64,000 nucleotides of DNA, from NCBI RefSeq assembly GCF_051027545.1, contig NZ_CP194902.1, forward strand, positions 2,728,001-2,792,000, read 5' to 3'. The translations under genes were made by a program, and so were the position numbers. The stretch is from Methylocaldum sp002005105. GTDB lineage: Bacteria > Pseudomonadota > Gammaproteobacteria > Methylococcales > Methylococcaceae. Every line of letters starts with the position of its first letter. Positions within the stretch are counted from its first letter, which is position 1. Below the pieces are notes generated by a model. It saw only the letters and a program-made list of their open reading frames with translations. It made no database searches and was not told where the DNA came from. Below are positions 36,050 to 46,800 of the stretch, one piece after another.

Positions 36050-36448
36050 TTAAGCCAGCTTCACCAACGGGCCTCTCAGTTCGAGTCGCGCGTCTTGCAT
36101 GGCGGCAGCACGCAACATGGGTTCGGTCACAACCATGCCCGCGGGCAGCTTTCCAAGCAGTTGTGCCAGTGGCATGGGCCTTCCCGCCTTGGCCAGCAAA
36201 GCCACCAATTCGTCCGCAAGCTTATTCGATGAAGCATTGACCGAGCTTTCTAGCTCATATGCTTTTTCACCAGTGGGCATGCTGCACTGCCGCACGCCGG
36301 GCAGGCAGGCCAAATACAGACTAACCTGTTCCCTGGACCAGCCCAGTCGTTGCCAGATCGGAGCATGATCAAGCCAAATCTGGTCGAGCGTACAGTGGCC
36401 ATTGGTCAGGGTGCGCTGGATAGTATCCAACAGATGGGCAGGATTCAT
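36050..36448 (-). CDS. Hypothetical 132-aa protein, second gene of the MADS-like operon
   Basis: The ATG at 36448 overlaps the stop of the HTH gene (ATGA), which fixes the start; the longer frame to 36538 is over that gene. 132 residues with two winged-helix-like segments (TLDQIWLDHAPIWQRLGWSR and DELVALLAKAGRPMPLAQLL). It could be a second DNA-binding or regulatory protein. No named family recognised. Confidence 0.75.
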   Translation of the reverse strand: MNPAHLLDTIQRTLTNGHCTLDQIWLDHAPIWQRLGWSREQVSLYLACLPGVRQCSMPTGEKAYELESSVNASSNKLADELVALLAKAGRPMPLAQLLGKLPAGMVVTEPMLRAAAMQDARLELRGPLVKLA

Positions 36449-36654
36449 TTCTTTTGATCCCCCTCCGCTCCCGTTGCGCGCCTGTCGCTTTGCTTGGCCG
36501 CAATCCAGGCTTCCAGCTCGGCTCGCTTGAAGCGCCATGAGTTGCCGACCTTGAAAGCCGGTATCTCACCATTGGCGGCAAGCCGATAAATCGTCCGCTC
36601 GTTTACCTTGAGGTATTCGGCCACTTCATTGATGGTCAAGATTTCATCATTCAT
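36445..36654 (-). CDS. Excisionase/MerR-type HTH protein, first gene of the MADS-like operon
   Basis: 69 residues, a single HTH_17 domain: ILTINEVAEYLKVNERTIYR, then GEIPAFKVGNSWRFKRAELEAW. A good ribosome binding site (GAGGAAA) precedes the ATG. Proteins of this type act as excisionases or as small transcription regulators in restriction operons. As first gene with a promoter directly upstream, it probably controls the operon. Confidence 0.9.
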   Translation of the reverse strand: MNDEILTINEVAEYLKVNERTIYRLAANGEIPAFKVGNSWRFKRAELEAWIAAKQSDRRATGAEGDQKK

Positions 36655-36935
36655 AGCATTTTTTCCTCAGTCGGAAAATTCCAAGCGGCGACGGGAATTG
36701 TCAAAGAAATACAATAGACTACATTTAGTGCATCTGCCATCCGACACCAGCGAATCTCACATGCCGGGCGCGCCACCGGCAGTGGCGTGTGATGTCGATA
36801 GTCGGCTTGACGGGAGGCAGCGGTACTCGGCGACGTTCATTCCCGTTTAGTCATGAGAATGTCCGCTGCCTGGCGTCCGAGGTGTTCTCGCAAAACTCGT
36901 GTTAACTCAATAACAACACTAAGAATCCAGAAACC
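36655..36935. promoter_or_regulatory. Divergent promoter region between the two large operons
   Basis: On the minus strand a TTGACA -35 box (36699-36704) is followed, after 17 bp, by GAATTT (36676-36681), a weak -10. This would start the MADS-like operon just upstream of its first ATG at 36654. The plus-strand promoter for the helicase operon is not obvious. A short hairpin-like GCCACCGGCAGTGGC lies at about 36772-36786 and could be a regulator site. The region may coordinate both operons. Confidence 0.5.
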
Positions 36936-39900
36936 ATGCCTGCCATTCATCACCTTTCGATCCGCGTTCCCTGGCACGACAATGCTTGGCAGGGAACAGT
37001 CTGTAATAAGCCGCTCGACAACGGGGCTTGCGTCATTCTGCCACGCATCGCCGAGTTGAAGCGTCAGGATTGTGAAAAGCTTCGCCCAGAAATGCGGGTG
37101 GATCAGCTTGCTCCGGACGATTTGCCTGCCTGCGTGGCCGAACGCGCGACGTTCATGGCGCCGTTCTCCATTAACCGAACGCTTGTGCACCCATACCAGC
37201 AATCGAGCGAGAAGCATCGTGATCTGTTGCCCCTCTCGTTGCACCAGCCGCGATATTCGGCGTCGGCGATACCCTTTCGGTGGATGAACAAAGAATTTGC
37301 GAAAGAGTTTGCGGAAAAGTGGCGTCTCGATTTTTCGCCCGAACGTGAACCCACCGAGCCGCGGTGGCTTGCCGAATCGGGATGGGTTCAGAACGGACGA
37401 AATCAGCGGGCAATGTTGGAGGGTTTCTTTCGGTCGGTCTCTCCGGAAAAGTCGCTGTGCTTCTTCTATGCAAAGCAAACCCCTTTCTCGGAGGACCCAC
37501 GCCGTGTCGTAGTAGGCGTCGGCCGGGTAAAGAAATTCGGGCAGCCGATCCAGTTCAGCACAGCCGGTAAGGCCGATGCCGATACGCCATATATTTGGGA
37601 CATCGTTGTTGAGCACTCAATCACCCCGGACGGCAAGGATGGTTTCCTGATGCCGTATAAGGAGCTTGCCGATCGGGTGGCATCCTCCGGTGTGGAAGTC
37701 GACTGGTCCCGGTGCTTGGCTTTCTCCCCGGCCGATCGGCTGACCGAATTTTCTTACGCAACCGAGCATGTCAGCCACGATGCTGCAATTGCAACCCTGC
37801 TGGAATGCAAGTCGGCGCTGGAAGCGGCACGCCAGCATTTGGCTGACACCGAATCGATTGCCCGTGCTCTGCGTTGGATCGATGCACGCTTAGCCGATCT
37901 TTGGAACTTGCGTGGTCCGTATCCGGGACTCGGTCCGGCGCTGACCGCCTTTGGTATTGAACACGGCAATTTTCTGGCTTTTTATCTGGCCTCGCAGCTC
38001 GACGAGAACGCCGATCCGTGGCCACTAGTCGACAAGGTGCTGCGCGATCCGTCGGATTTACCTCATGAGCTGAAGCGGCTCGTTAATCGGGATCTGACGA
38101 ACCTCTGGATCAAGATGCCCGATGAGCGTCGGAGTTTGCTGAAACTGCTGGCCCGGTTTGCGCTTACGAATCAGCAGGCGATTCGTTACTTCGTCAGAGA
38201 GGTACGGGAGAAGGCCGGAATACCGTACTTGGATATCCAGTTGCTGAAAAACCCCTATTTGATCTACGAGGCGGATCGTTTCGCTCATTCAGGTAATGAC
38301 GATGAGAGGATTGAACCTGTATCGGCGATGACCATCGATCGAGGTACTTTTCCTTCGGAGATTGTCGCTACGAAGCATCCATTGCCGGAACCTTCGGCCT
38401 TGAGCGGCCCGCTCGATCCCCGCCGTATTCGAGCCCTCACGATCGAGCAACTCGAAATCGGGGCGCTGGCGGGGCATACGTTGCTACCACGGGACACGAT
38501 CGTACTGGCAATCCGAGAAGCGAAACTTGAGCCGCCATGTCCGGTATCGGGTGACGTCTTTGACGCGTTGGACGACCAGTTGTCGCCGGAAGTCGTGCCG
38601 GTGACTTTGAAAGACGAGAAGCCCGCATACCAGTTGTTTCGGTATGTCGAGATCAGGGATTTGGTCGCCAAGGATATCGATGCACGAGTCAGGAGCCCTA
38701 AGCGGCACGAAATCAAGGCGGACTGGGCTTTCGAACTGGATGAGCTGCTGGGACCGGCCGATGCCGGGGACGAGGACGAATTAAAGGCACGGCAAGAAAA
38801 AGCAGCAGCACTCGCCGAACTGGCGGCGTCGAGGTTTTCCGTTTTTGTCGGACCGGCTGGTGCCGGAAAGACAACGGTGCTTCAACTGCTATGTAAAAAC
38901 CAAGAGATCGCTCGCTCAGGCATTTTGCTTCTCGCGCCAACGGGCAAGGCCCGTGTCCAGTTATGGCAGAAATGCGGTCACGATGCTCAGACGCTTGCTC
39001 AGTTCCTCGGACAATGGGGCAAACGCTACGACCCGGAAACCGGCACCTATCGCATGACCAAGGGAGAAAAGTTTAACGCGGCCAAGACCGTAATCGTCGA
39101 CGAATCGTCGATGCTTACGGAGGATATGCTCGGCGCCCTCATGAGTGCTCTTCAGGGCGTAGAGCGCTTAATACTGGTGGGTGATCCCCGCCAGCTGCCG
39201 CCGATTGGTGCGGGTCGTCCATTTGTGGACATCGTGCGCTTTCTGACCCCCGACGATCTTGAAGGCGTTTTCCCCAAGGTCGGGAGGGGATACGCCGAGT
39301 TGACCATTCAGCGTCGCCATAAAAAATCCGGCAAGGCGGCGAGTTTTCCGGCGGACCTTCAATTGGCCAATTGGTTCAGTGGCCGTCCACTACCTCCTGG
39401 CGAGGATGAAATCTGGTCGAGGCTTACTTCGCACGATGACATCGACGGTCGCATCCGCAGGGTTCCTTGGAATACCAATGAGGAACTTCGGGAACGCTTA
39501 CTTAATGTGATTTGTGAAGAGTTGAAGCTGTCGGGACGTAGTGACCGAAATGGCTTTGAGCAGACATACGGGGGCGGGCTATATAACGAGCGTGTTTACT
39601 TCAATCGCGGTGCGGCGAGCAGAGCGGAAGCATGGCAGATACTGACGCCACTTCGAAATCAGATCCTCGGTTCGCGCGATATTAATCGCCTGGTCCAGAA
39701 GACTTTTCGCCAAACGGCTATCGACTGGGCTCGCGAGTCCAATTCACCACCGTTCGATCGACGTAAGGCCCGTATCACCAAGGCACGCGGCCCCGAAGAG
39801 ATCGTTTATGGTGACAAGGTCATCAACGTGCGCAATCACAAGCGCTCGAACGTTTATCCAACGGAAGGAGCCATCGGCTATATCGCCAATGGTGAAATTG

Positions 39901-40721
39901 GGGTCGTTACCGGGCAGATGAAAAGAGTTACCGATACCTGGAAAGGGCTTCCGTGGCTGACCAAAGTCGAGTTTTCATCGCAACCCGGGTATTCATACGA
40001 TTACAACGCAGGTGACTTTGACGACGAAGGCACCCCGAAGCTCGAGCTGGCCTATGCGGTAACAGTGCATAAAGCACAAGGCAGCGAATTCGGCATCACG
40101 ATCTTGGTTCTTCCGGAAAAGCATCCGCTGGTCACTCGAGAACTTCTCTACACGGCTTTGACTCGCCAGCAGCAGCGCGTAGTCATACTCCATCAAGGTG
40201 ATATCAACAGCCTGCGCAACTTGGCTTCGGATGAACGCGCCGAGACACCCAGGCGATTCACAAACCTGTTCGAAAAGCAGAGGCCGGAGTTCAAGCCTGC
40301 TCCCGTCAAGTTAGAGGACGGACGGTATATCGAAGAAGGACTGATTCACCGCTCTCGCCGTGGCACCTGGTTGCGATCTAAGTCCGAGGTCATCATCGAC
40401 GATGCACTGTACTCCAGGGGTATTGAAGCGGCCTATGAGTTGCCCTTCCTAGGCAAAGACGGTTCGAAAAAGTTGCCGGACTTCACAATCGAGAACGCCT
40501 CTACCGGGCAGACCTTCATTTGGGAGCACTGCGGGATGATGACCGATGAAGGGTATCGAAGACGCTGGAAGGACAAACTGGCGTGGTATCGCGAAAACGG
40601 GGTGCTGCCTTATGAGGAAGGCGGTGGAGAAGTCGCCAGCCTCATCGTGACAGAAGACGATGAGCACGGTGGTATTGATTCGAGCCTGATCAACCGGATC
40701 ATCGACGATGTGTTGTCCTAA
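36936..40721 (+). CDS. RecD-like superfamily 1 helicase fused to a C-terminal PD-(D/E)XK-like nuclease domain
   Basis: 1261 residues. The first ~600 are a conserved but unnamed region (LSIRVPWHDNAWQGTVC). The helicase core follows: Walker A GPAGAGKTT at about 639-647, Walker B VIVDESSM at about 718, LVGDPRQLPPIGAG at about 745, and the UvrD-C2 end VTVHKAQGSEFG then LLYTALTRQQQRV. After about 1130 the pattern KSEVIIDDAL - LPDFTI - FIWEHCG matches the E-x(n)-D-x(n)-E-x-(K/H) layout of PD-(D/E)XK nucleases. Predicted to unwind and cut DNA. First gene of a three-gene plus-strand operon, divergent from the MADS-like operon. Confidence 0.88.
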   Translation: MPAIHHLSIRVPWHDNAWQGTVCNKPLDNGACVILPRIAELKRQDCEKLRPEMRVDQLAPDDLPACVAERATFMAPFSINRTLVHPYQQSSEKHRDLLPLSLHQPRYSASAIPFRWMNKEFAKEFAEKWRLDFSPEREPTEPRWLAESGWVQNGRNQRAMLEGFFRSVSPEKSLCFFYAKQTPFSEDPRRVVVGVGRVKKFGQPIQFSTAGKADADTPYIWDIVVEHSITPDGKDGFLMPYKELADRVASSGVEVDWSRCLAFSPADRLTEFSYATEHVSHDAAIATLLECKSALEAARQHLADTESIARALRWIDARLADLWNLRGPYPGLGPALTAFGIEHGNFLAFYLASQLDENADPWPLVDKVLRDPSDLPHELKRLVNRDLTNLWIKMPDERRSLLKLLARFALTNQQAIRYFVREVREKAGIPYLDIQLLKNPYLIYEADRFAHSGNDDERIEPVSAMTIDRGTFPSEIVATKHPLPEPSALSGPLDPRRIRALTIEQLEIGALAGHTLLPRDTIVLAIREAKLEPPCPVSGDVFDALDDQLSPEVVPVTLKDEKPAYQLFRYVEIRDLVAKDIDARVRSPKRHEIKADWAFELDELLGPADAGDEDELKARQEKAAALAELAASRFSVFVGPAGAGKTTVLQLLCKNQEIARSGILLLAPTGKARVQLWQKCGHDAQTLAQFLGQWGKRYDPETGTYRMTKGEKFNAAKTVIVDESSMLTEDMLGALMSALQGVERLILVGDPRQLPPIGAGRPFVDIVRFLTPDDLEGVFPKVGRGYAELTIQRRHKKSGKAASFPADLQLANWFSGRPLPPGEDEIWSRLTSHDDIDGRIRRVPWNTNEELRERLLNVICEELKLSGRSDRNGFEQTYGGGLYNERVYFNRGAASRAEAWQILTPLRNQILGSRDINRLVQKTFRQTAIDWARESNSPPFDRRKARITKARGPEEIVYGDKVINVRNHKRSNVYPTEGAIGYIANGEIGVVTGQMKRVTDTWKGLPWLTKVEFSSQPGYSYDYNAGDFDDEGTPKLELAYAVTVHKAQGSEFGITILVLPEKHPLVTRELLYTALTRQQQRVVILHQGDINSLRNLASDERAETPRRFTNLFEKQRPEFKPAPVKLEDGRYIEEGLIHRSRRGTWLRSKSEVIIDDALYSRGIEAAYELPFLGKDGSKKLPDFTIENASTGQTFIWEHCGMMTDEGYRRRWKDKLAWYRENGVLPYEEGGGEVASLIVTEDDEHGGIDSSLINRIIDDVLS

Positions 40722-40835
40722 CTAGCGTCGACGGATCTGTGATCACAACCAATAAGAAAGTATCGCAGCGCCCAAAGCGGGCATCGATCCTTCTTCGCAT
40801 TCAATACGTCGAACAAGAGTCTTGAGATTGACGGA

Positions 40836-43800
40836 ATGCCGGGTTTACGTCAGCACTTAGTTACTGAAATCGCTCGGACGCTACGCGACCGGTATCACAG
40901 CGGTTTTCCAATTCTTAAAGAGTTAATCCAGAACGCCGACGATGCAGAGGCCACACGGATCGTTTTTGGTCACCATTCCGGTTTCGGCTCGTCAACGCAA
41001 CATCCTTTACTGGCGGGACCCGCTTTGTGGATATTCAACAACGGAAAGTTCAAGAAGTCTGACGCCACCGCTATTGAGTATTTTGGCATCAATACAAAAG
41101 CGGGAGACGACAGCGCGATAGGCAAGTTTGGGCTCGGGATGAAGAGCGTATTTCATCTCTGCGAAGCCTTCTTTTACGTCGCGTTCGACGGGAGCGAAAC
41201 ACATAAACGCATATTGAATCCTTGGTATTCAGACATTGCTGAGGAACAGTTTCACAACGCGTGGGAAGACGTATCCGATTCGGACTGGCAGAAATTTCAA
41301 GAGATCGGGGAGAAATACGTCGATCAGGGCGACTCGTGGTTCCTGATGTGGATTCCTCTACGACGTAAGAGTCACAAGCAGAGCGATTTGGGTGGCGAAG
41401 TCGGAGCGATTGTCGAGCGTTATCCGGGCGATTCCGGCTCGGACGAACTGCATTTCCTCCGTAATGGCGATCTTGAGAAAGCTCTTGGATTCGTGTTGCC
41501 TCTCCTCAAGCATCTCAGAGTCATCGAGCATGTTGGAGATGCTACGTTTCCGGGATTCACTATTCGAATTGAGAGCAATGAAAACCTCCGTCTGGATCAC
41601 AAGACTCCGAACGTGAAGGTATCCGGTCGTGTTGTCGGATCCAGTTCGACCAAGTCGGTCATCAAGTTTAGCGGTGTTCAGCGGGCTCCGGCGGACGACG
41701 ATCCTGCAGCTACATATTTTGAGCGGCTTCGTGCACTAGAGTCCTGGCCAAAATCCTTTCGACTTAACGAGCAAAGGCAATTCGAGCAAGTTCCAGATAA
41801 GTCTCGCGCGGAAGCGGCCGTGGCCCTGCAGGCTATCGAGGGTGACGCTGGGCGACTATCTCTGGATTGGGCGGTATTCTTGCCCGTGGAAGAAGGGCAA
41901 AACACATATTCCGTGCCGATTCCGGGTACTTCGCGCCAATACAGATTTATATTGCATGGCCAGTTCTTTGTTGATGCCGGGCGCCGGGGAATAAACGGAT
42001 ACGGCAAGCTAGCTGAACCTCCGCTGTCAAACTTCGATGATCTCGATGAAGCGGCTTTGGCCATCACATGGAACCAATCCGTAGCACAAGGTCTTGTGTT
42101 GCCGAACATCCTCGTGGTTCTTGCGGATTTCGTCACCAATAACCGCTTGTCCGACGATGACATCACTCAGCTAACAGAGGCTCTCCGATCTGCTCGTTCG
42201 GACAGTGGGCAGTCCTTTTATTCAAAATATCAGACCTACATCTGTAGCGGCCAGTCATGGGCTTGTGTGATGTCGGCAGAAGGGCGCCAATGGAAATTGA
42301 TCAATAGCCGAAGCGGACTGAAGTTGTTGCCGCTTCCAAAGGCACCGAATGACCACCCACAGAGACCCTGGATGGTGCTTCCTGGGCTTTCCAACCTTCC
42401 CGATGCTGTTTTTTATGATGCAACGAAGCCGTGCTTGTCGTTGAGCGATTCGACATGGGATGAAGCGAGCTTGGCGCGCGCGCTCGAACTTCCCCAGCGA
42501 ATCGATTTGATGCGGGCGTTCGGGACCTCTACTGGCTTGGATTACCTTGCCAGTTTTCTCGAACAGGAAGAACGAAGGTACGTATCTGTCTCGTCGATCC
42601 AGGATGCACTGTTCACACTTCTTCGCAGGGTTTTTCGCACCATTCCGCTAAAGGAAATTCGGAAAAACAGGGAACGTTTTCGTACTGTTCTTAGATTTTT
42701 GCAGCCACGACGTCGAGTTGCGATTGGGACCATAGATCCGGCTGCAAAAAATGCGATTCCATCAGCCGTTTTTGATCAGCTTTTCACAGTGGATACTGCC
42801 ACGTTGCTCTTACCCTTAGATCTCGATCCAGGTGATGGTCATGCGTCAGTGGCTGAACCGAGCGAGAACGATCTCTCCGCGTGGCTAAAGGTGGTTGATG
42901 GTCTGGTAGGAAGCGAAACTGGTTCCAACAGTGTCGATCACCTACTGGGAACGGCTGAGTATCTCCTGGGTCTTCGTAAGAATGAGGTGGAACGGGCCGG
43001 CTTTCTCCGCGTCAACCCGAACCTCCGCATTATTCGGGCAGTTTGTCCTCGGACAAGAAAGCAGGTGGCGAGCAGTCTGACGGCGCTGATGGACTTGCAT
43101 CGAAGAGGGAATCTTTTCTTGTTTTCAGGCGGAACGTCGGCTCAGGATCGGCTGGGTTTGGTTCCCTTGATCGCGCGAGCCGTTCCGAGTGAATCCATCC
43201 TCGTCATCGATAGCGCAACCGGGAAAATTCTCCGCGAAGCAGGCGCAGGCGTGATCCTGCAGAGCGGATCGCCGACGGATGCCTTGAGATGTATCGCGAT
43301 CAACGGGGGCACAAAGTACCTTGGCAGCGAGGGCGATCGGCTTGCGCTGATCAAGAAGGCTCACGAAGGGATGCGAGATATCGAGACACGGCGTGGATTG
43401 CGATATCTGCTTCATGGGGCGTCCGAGCATTTCCATGATGATGCAAGTCCTCTTTGGATAGAACCTAGCCACAGCAGTTCGCCGTGGATCAAGACATGGA
43501 AAATGGTTGATCAGGCGCATTGGAACGTGCTTTCGTCTATCTTGGCTAACTCGATACCACGGGTTCAGTGGGAAGAAATTGGGATCAAACCCGTTGATCG
43601 AAGCCAAGTGATAGCACGGCTCCAACAGATAGAAGATTTCTCGGTCATCGACTCGTCAGATTTCTCGGACGTTGAACGGGATGCAATACTGGGGGCGATC
43701 GACGATCGGCATCTCTGGCTATCGCTCCCCCTGCATCGAGATGTGCATGGCGACTTAGGTCCCATCGACGAGTGGTGCTTTCTCAGGACAGATCATCGGG

Positions 43801-46800
43801 TACCGCCAGAGCTGCAAGAGCGATGTCGAATCATCGAAATTAGCGATGATTCCGCTCACTCCAATAACCAGCGTCGTTTCCTGCATGGTTTCGATGCCAA
43901 TGCCGCAATTCGGATCACTCTTGATCTCGATCGTCCTCTGGAAATATGGCATCTGATTCTTGATCAGCTGTGTCATGCATCGTGCAATGACTTGGCTCCG
44001 AAACTTCTGGATCAGCTTCGGTCGGCCAAGTGGGTCCCGCTGCGTAACGGCGGAATCGTCCGTCCGATGGATGTCATTGATGTGCCCGACCTTGTCGACG
44101 ACATAGACCGGCTCGCCTCGAAAGCTGATTATTGCTTTGCTGGTGTAAGCGCGATTAATGAAGCCTTCCGTTCACACCGTGGATTTGCGAGTGTGGAGTG
44201 CCTGTTTTCGTGCGGCCCGGTGGCAGCCGAACAGTTAGGTCTGCTGCTGGGTGAGGTGGAGGACTACTACGTAGGAGAGATCCGTGCCCTGCAGGTGTCC
44301 GACCTTCGGGAACTCCTCCCTTTCGTCTGCTCTTTGGATCTTCCTGGGTGGCAGGTTGTCAGACGCTGCCTCGAAGTATTCGACCCGGATCTGGTCTGTA
44401 CTGAAATTCTGCCCAATATTCGGCGAAAGATACCCATCGAAAAGATTGCCTTTGCTCTTAAGGAGCTTTCGAGCCATTCGCAAGACGAAAGTGGTCAAAT
44501 CGCGGCATTTTCGCTATATCTGGAACTTCTGCCCATCTATCCGCGCGAAGACGCCATTCGTCTCTTGCGCTCGCTAGATCTTTTATCAAAAGCTGGCTCT
44601 TGGAGACCCAGCACTGAGTTGTGCGATGGGGGAGCTGAACTGGAGGGTAGCCATGTTCTCGACCACCGCTTGTCGGAAATTCTGGGTGATCTGATCGTCC
44701 GAGTTGGAGGTCAAGGCGATCAGGCTGCGGTGTCGGAGTGTGAGCTCGCTGGATTCGAGTTGATGGTCGACGCTGCACCGGGAGTTCTCGCGCACTACTT
44801 CGATGATTGGGAACCGTTGGTGCGATCACCTACCGTGGGTGCGTTCATCAGCGTACTCGGGACACGATTTCGCTCGCTGTCCGAGAAGTGGCTACAGCCG
44901 CATTCGGTTGATTGGGTCTATGACTCTTTGAATTGGCACGTGCCCGGTGAGCGAAGCGATGGCGTGCGCGGATGGATGCAGGACACGTCCGCGAAGGAGG
45001 CATTTGGTCTCCTTCGTGTAGGTATTCGAGAAATTCATGGTGACTCGATTGAGGTTTCAAACCTTTTTGCGGACTCCATACAAGTTCCGCTGACAAGCAC
45101 CGTTGAAAACCTCGTCGCGGGAGGGCTCTACTGGAGAGGGGGTTATTCGGTTGAAGTGCGCATTCGCAAAATTCCGAACTTGGCAGAACTACCCCCGGCA
45201 GAGCTATCGCAGATCCTGCAGAATAGCACGACTTTCATTTTGCGCGAGGCATACGCCCAAAATCATGCCGACTTGCGGGGGCTATGGGAGCAACTGGAGG
45301 AGAGTGATCAACTCGAATTGTCGGTCGCACGAGCATTGATTCTCGACAACCTGCCGATTGTTCTTCGCCAAATTGGCGCTCAGAAAAAGAACCCGGATCT
45401 CGCCGCTGCATTGAAACGCTATAACAAGGCTCGTCGTGCAAAGACTGAGGCAGAACAGTCAAGAAACGAAGTCCATCATGAAGCGGACGGGTCGAATACT
45501 GCCCTCCGCAGATCTCTTGACGAACTAGCAGACATCCTCAAGCGAGAGGACGTACAAGCGGACGTGTTGGAGGCCGTGCGTGCTAAATTGCGCGACTATC
45601 AATATGACCCTTCCGGAATTCTATTTGAGCTGTTTCAGAACGCGGATGATGCATCTATAGAACTTAACAGACTAAGTCAAAGGTTTCGTTGCGGCATGGA
45701 CGAAGATGACATAGCTGATAAGTTCATCGTCGATATACGCGATAACGTAGTTCGAGCGTGCCATTGGGGGCGTCCCATCAATTACTGTCCGCCGGTAGAA
45801 GAGGAACATGCCGATGATTTTCGGTGCGACCTCGAAAAAATGCTGATTTTATCCGCATCAGATAAAAGCTCGTCCTCCGGTGTTACCGGAAAATTCGGCC
45901 TTGGATTCAAAAGTGTTCTGCTAGCAACCGATTCTCCTCGAGTTCTCAGCGGTGATCTTCGGTTTGAAATTGTCGGTGGTGTCCTCCCCCAGCCGTGGGG
46001 CGGCTCTAAAGAAGCTGCAGAGGTTTTGCACAAATGGTCATCACACATCCGGCGCCGAGGAACCGTTACCGAGATTCCAATCGACGATGAGTCCTTACGG
46101 GACCAGGTTCTTAAGCGATTCACAGTGCTGTCCGGATTGCAGGCCATTTTCGGCCGGGCGATCCATGAGATTCGGATTTCTGGGATAGCTGCGCCCGTAC
46201 CTCGCGGACATTGGAAAGTACGATCCAAGATCGGCATGTTCGAAGTGGGGACAGCTGATATACCCACTTCAACAGGGTGGAGCGAAGCTAATCTGCTCGT
46301 GTTTCGCGGAGAGTCCGGCACTGTCGTGCTTAAACTTGGATCGCGTAGCGTCGATAAGTTTGATGGACGTGTTCCGCCTTTCTGGGTGACAGCACCGACA
46401 CGCGAATCGGAGTCCGTCGGCTTCATTGTGAATGCGGGATTTGAAGTTGATGCAGGTCGATCACGGTTAGCATCGCACAGCAGCCATAACTATGAGCTTG
46501 CCAAGCAGCTTGGACGTGAGTTAGGGGGCGCTTTTTCGGATATTTATCGAGCCGGTCAGTCGGACTGGGACGCTGTTCGCAATCAATTTGATCTAGCATC
46601 AGATGTATCCCAGGCTGAATTTTGGGCAAGTCTGTGGCGTGCATTTCAGCAGAGACGCGAGGCGATCGAAGCAGAAGTCTACAGACTTGCCCATGAGATT
46701 GTGAGCGAAGCGTTTGGCAAACTAATGAAAGCTAGCGGTTTCATTCCAAATGGCATTCCAGGGGATTTTGGGGGATTTGTTGCATCTACATTGCCCCTAG

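Noticed and set aside
20033..36654. BREX or DISARM system
   Set aside because: No PglZ-type phosphatase, BrxL or BrxB, and no DUF1998/DrmB gene is seen; the SNF2 helicase is in a separate plus-strand operon.
36837..37616. 259-aa minus-strand ORF opposite the helicase gene
   Set aside because: A shadow of the helicase reading frame on the opposite strand.
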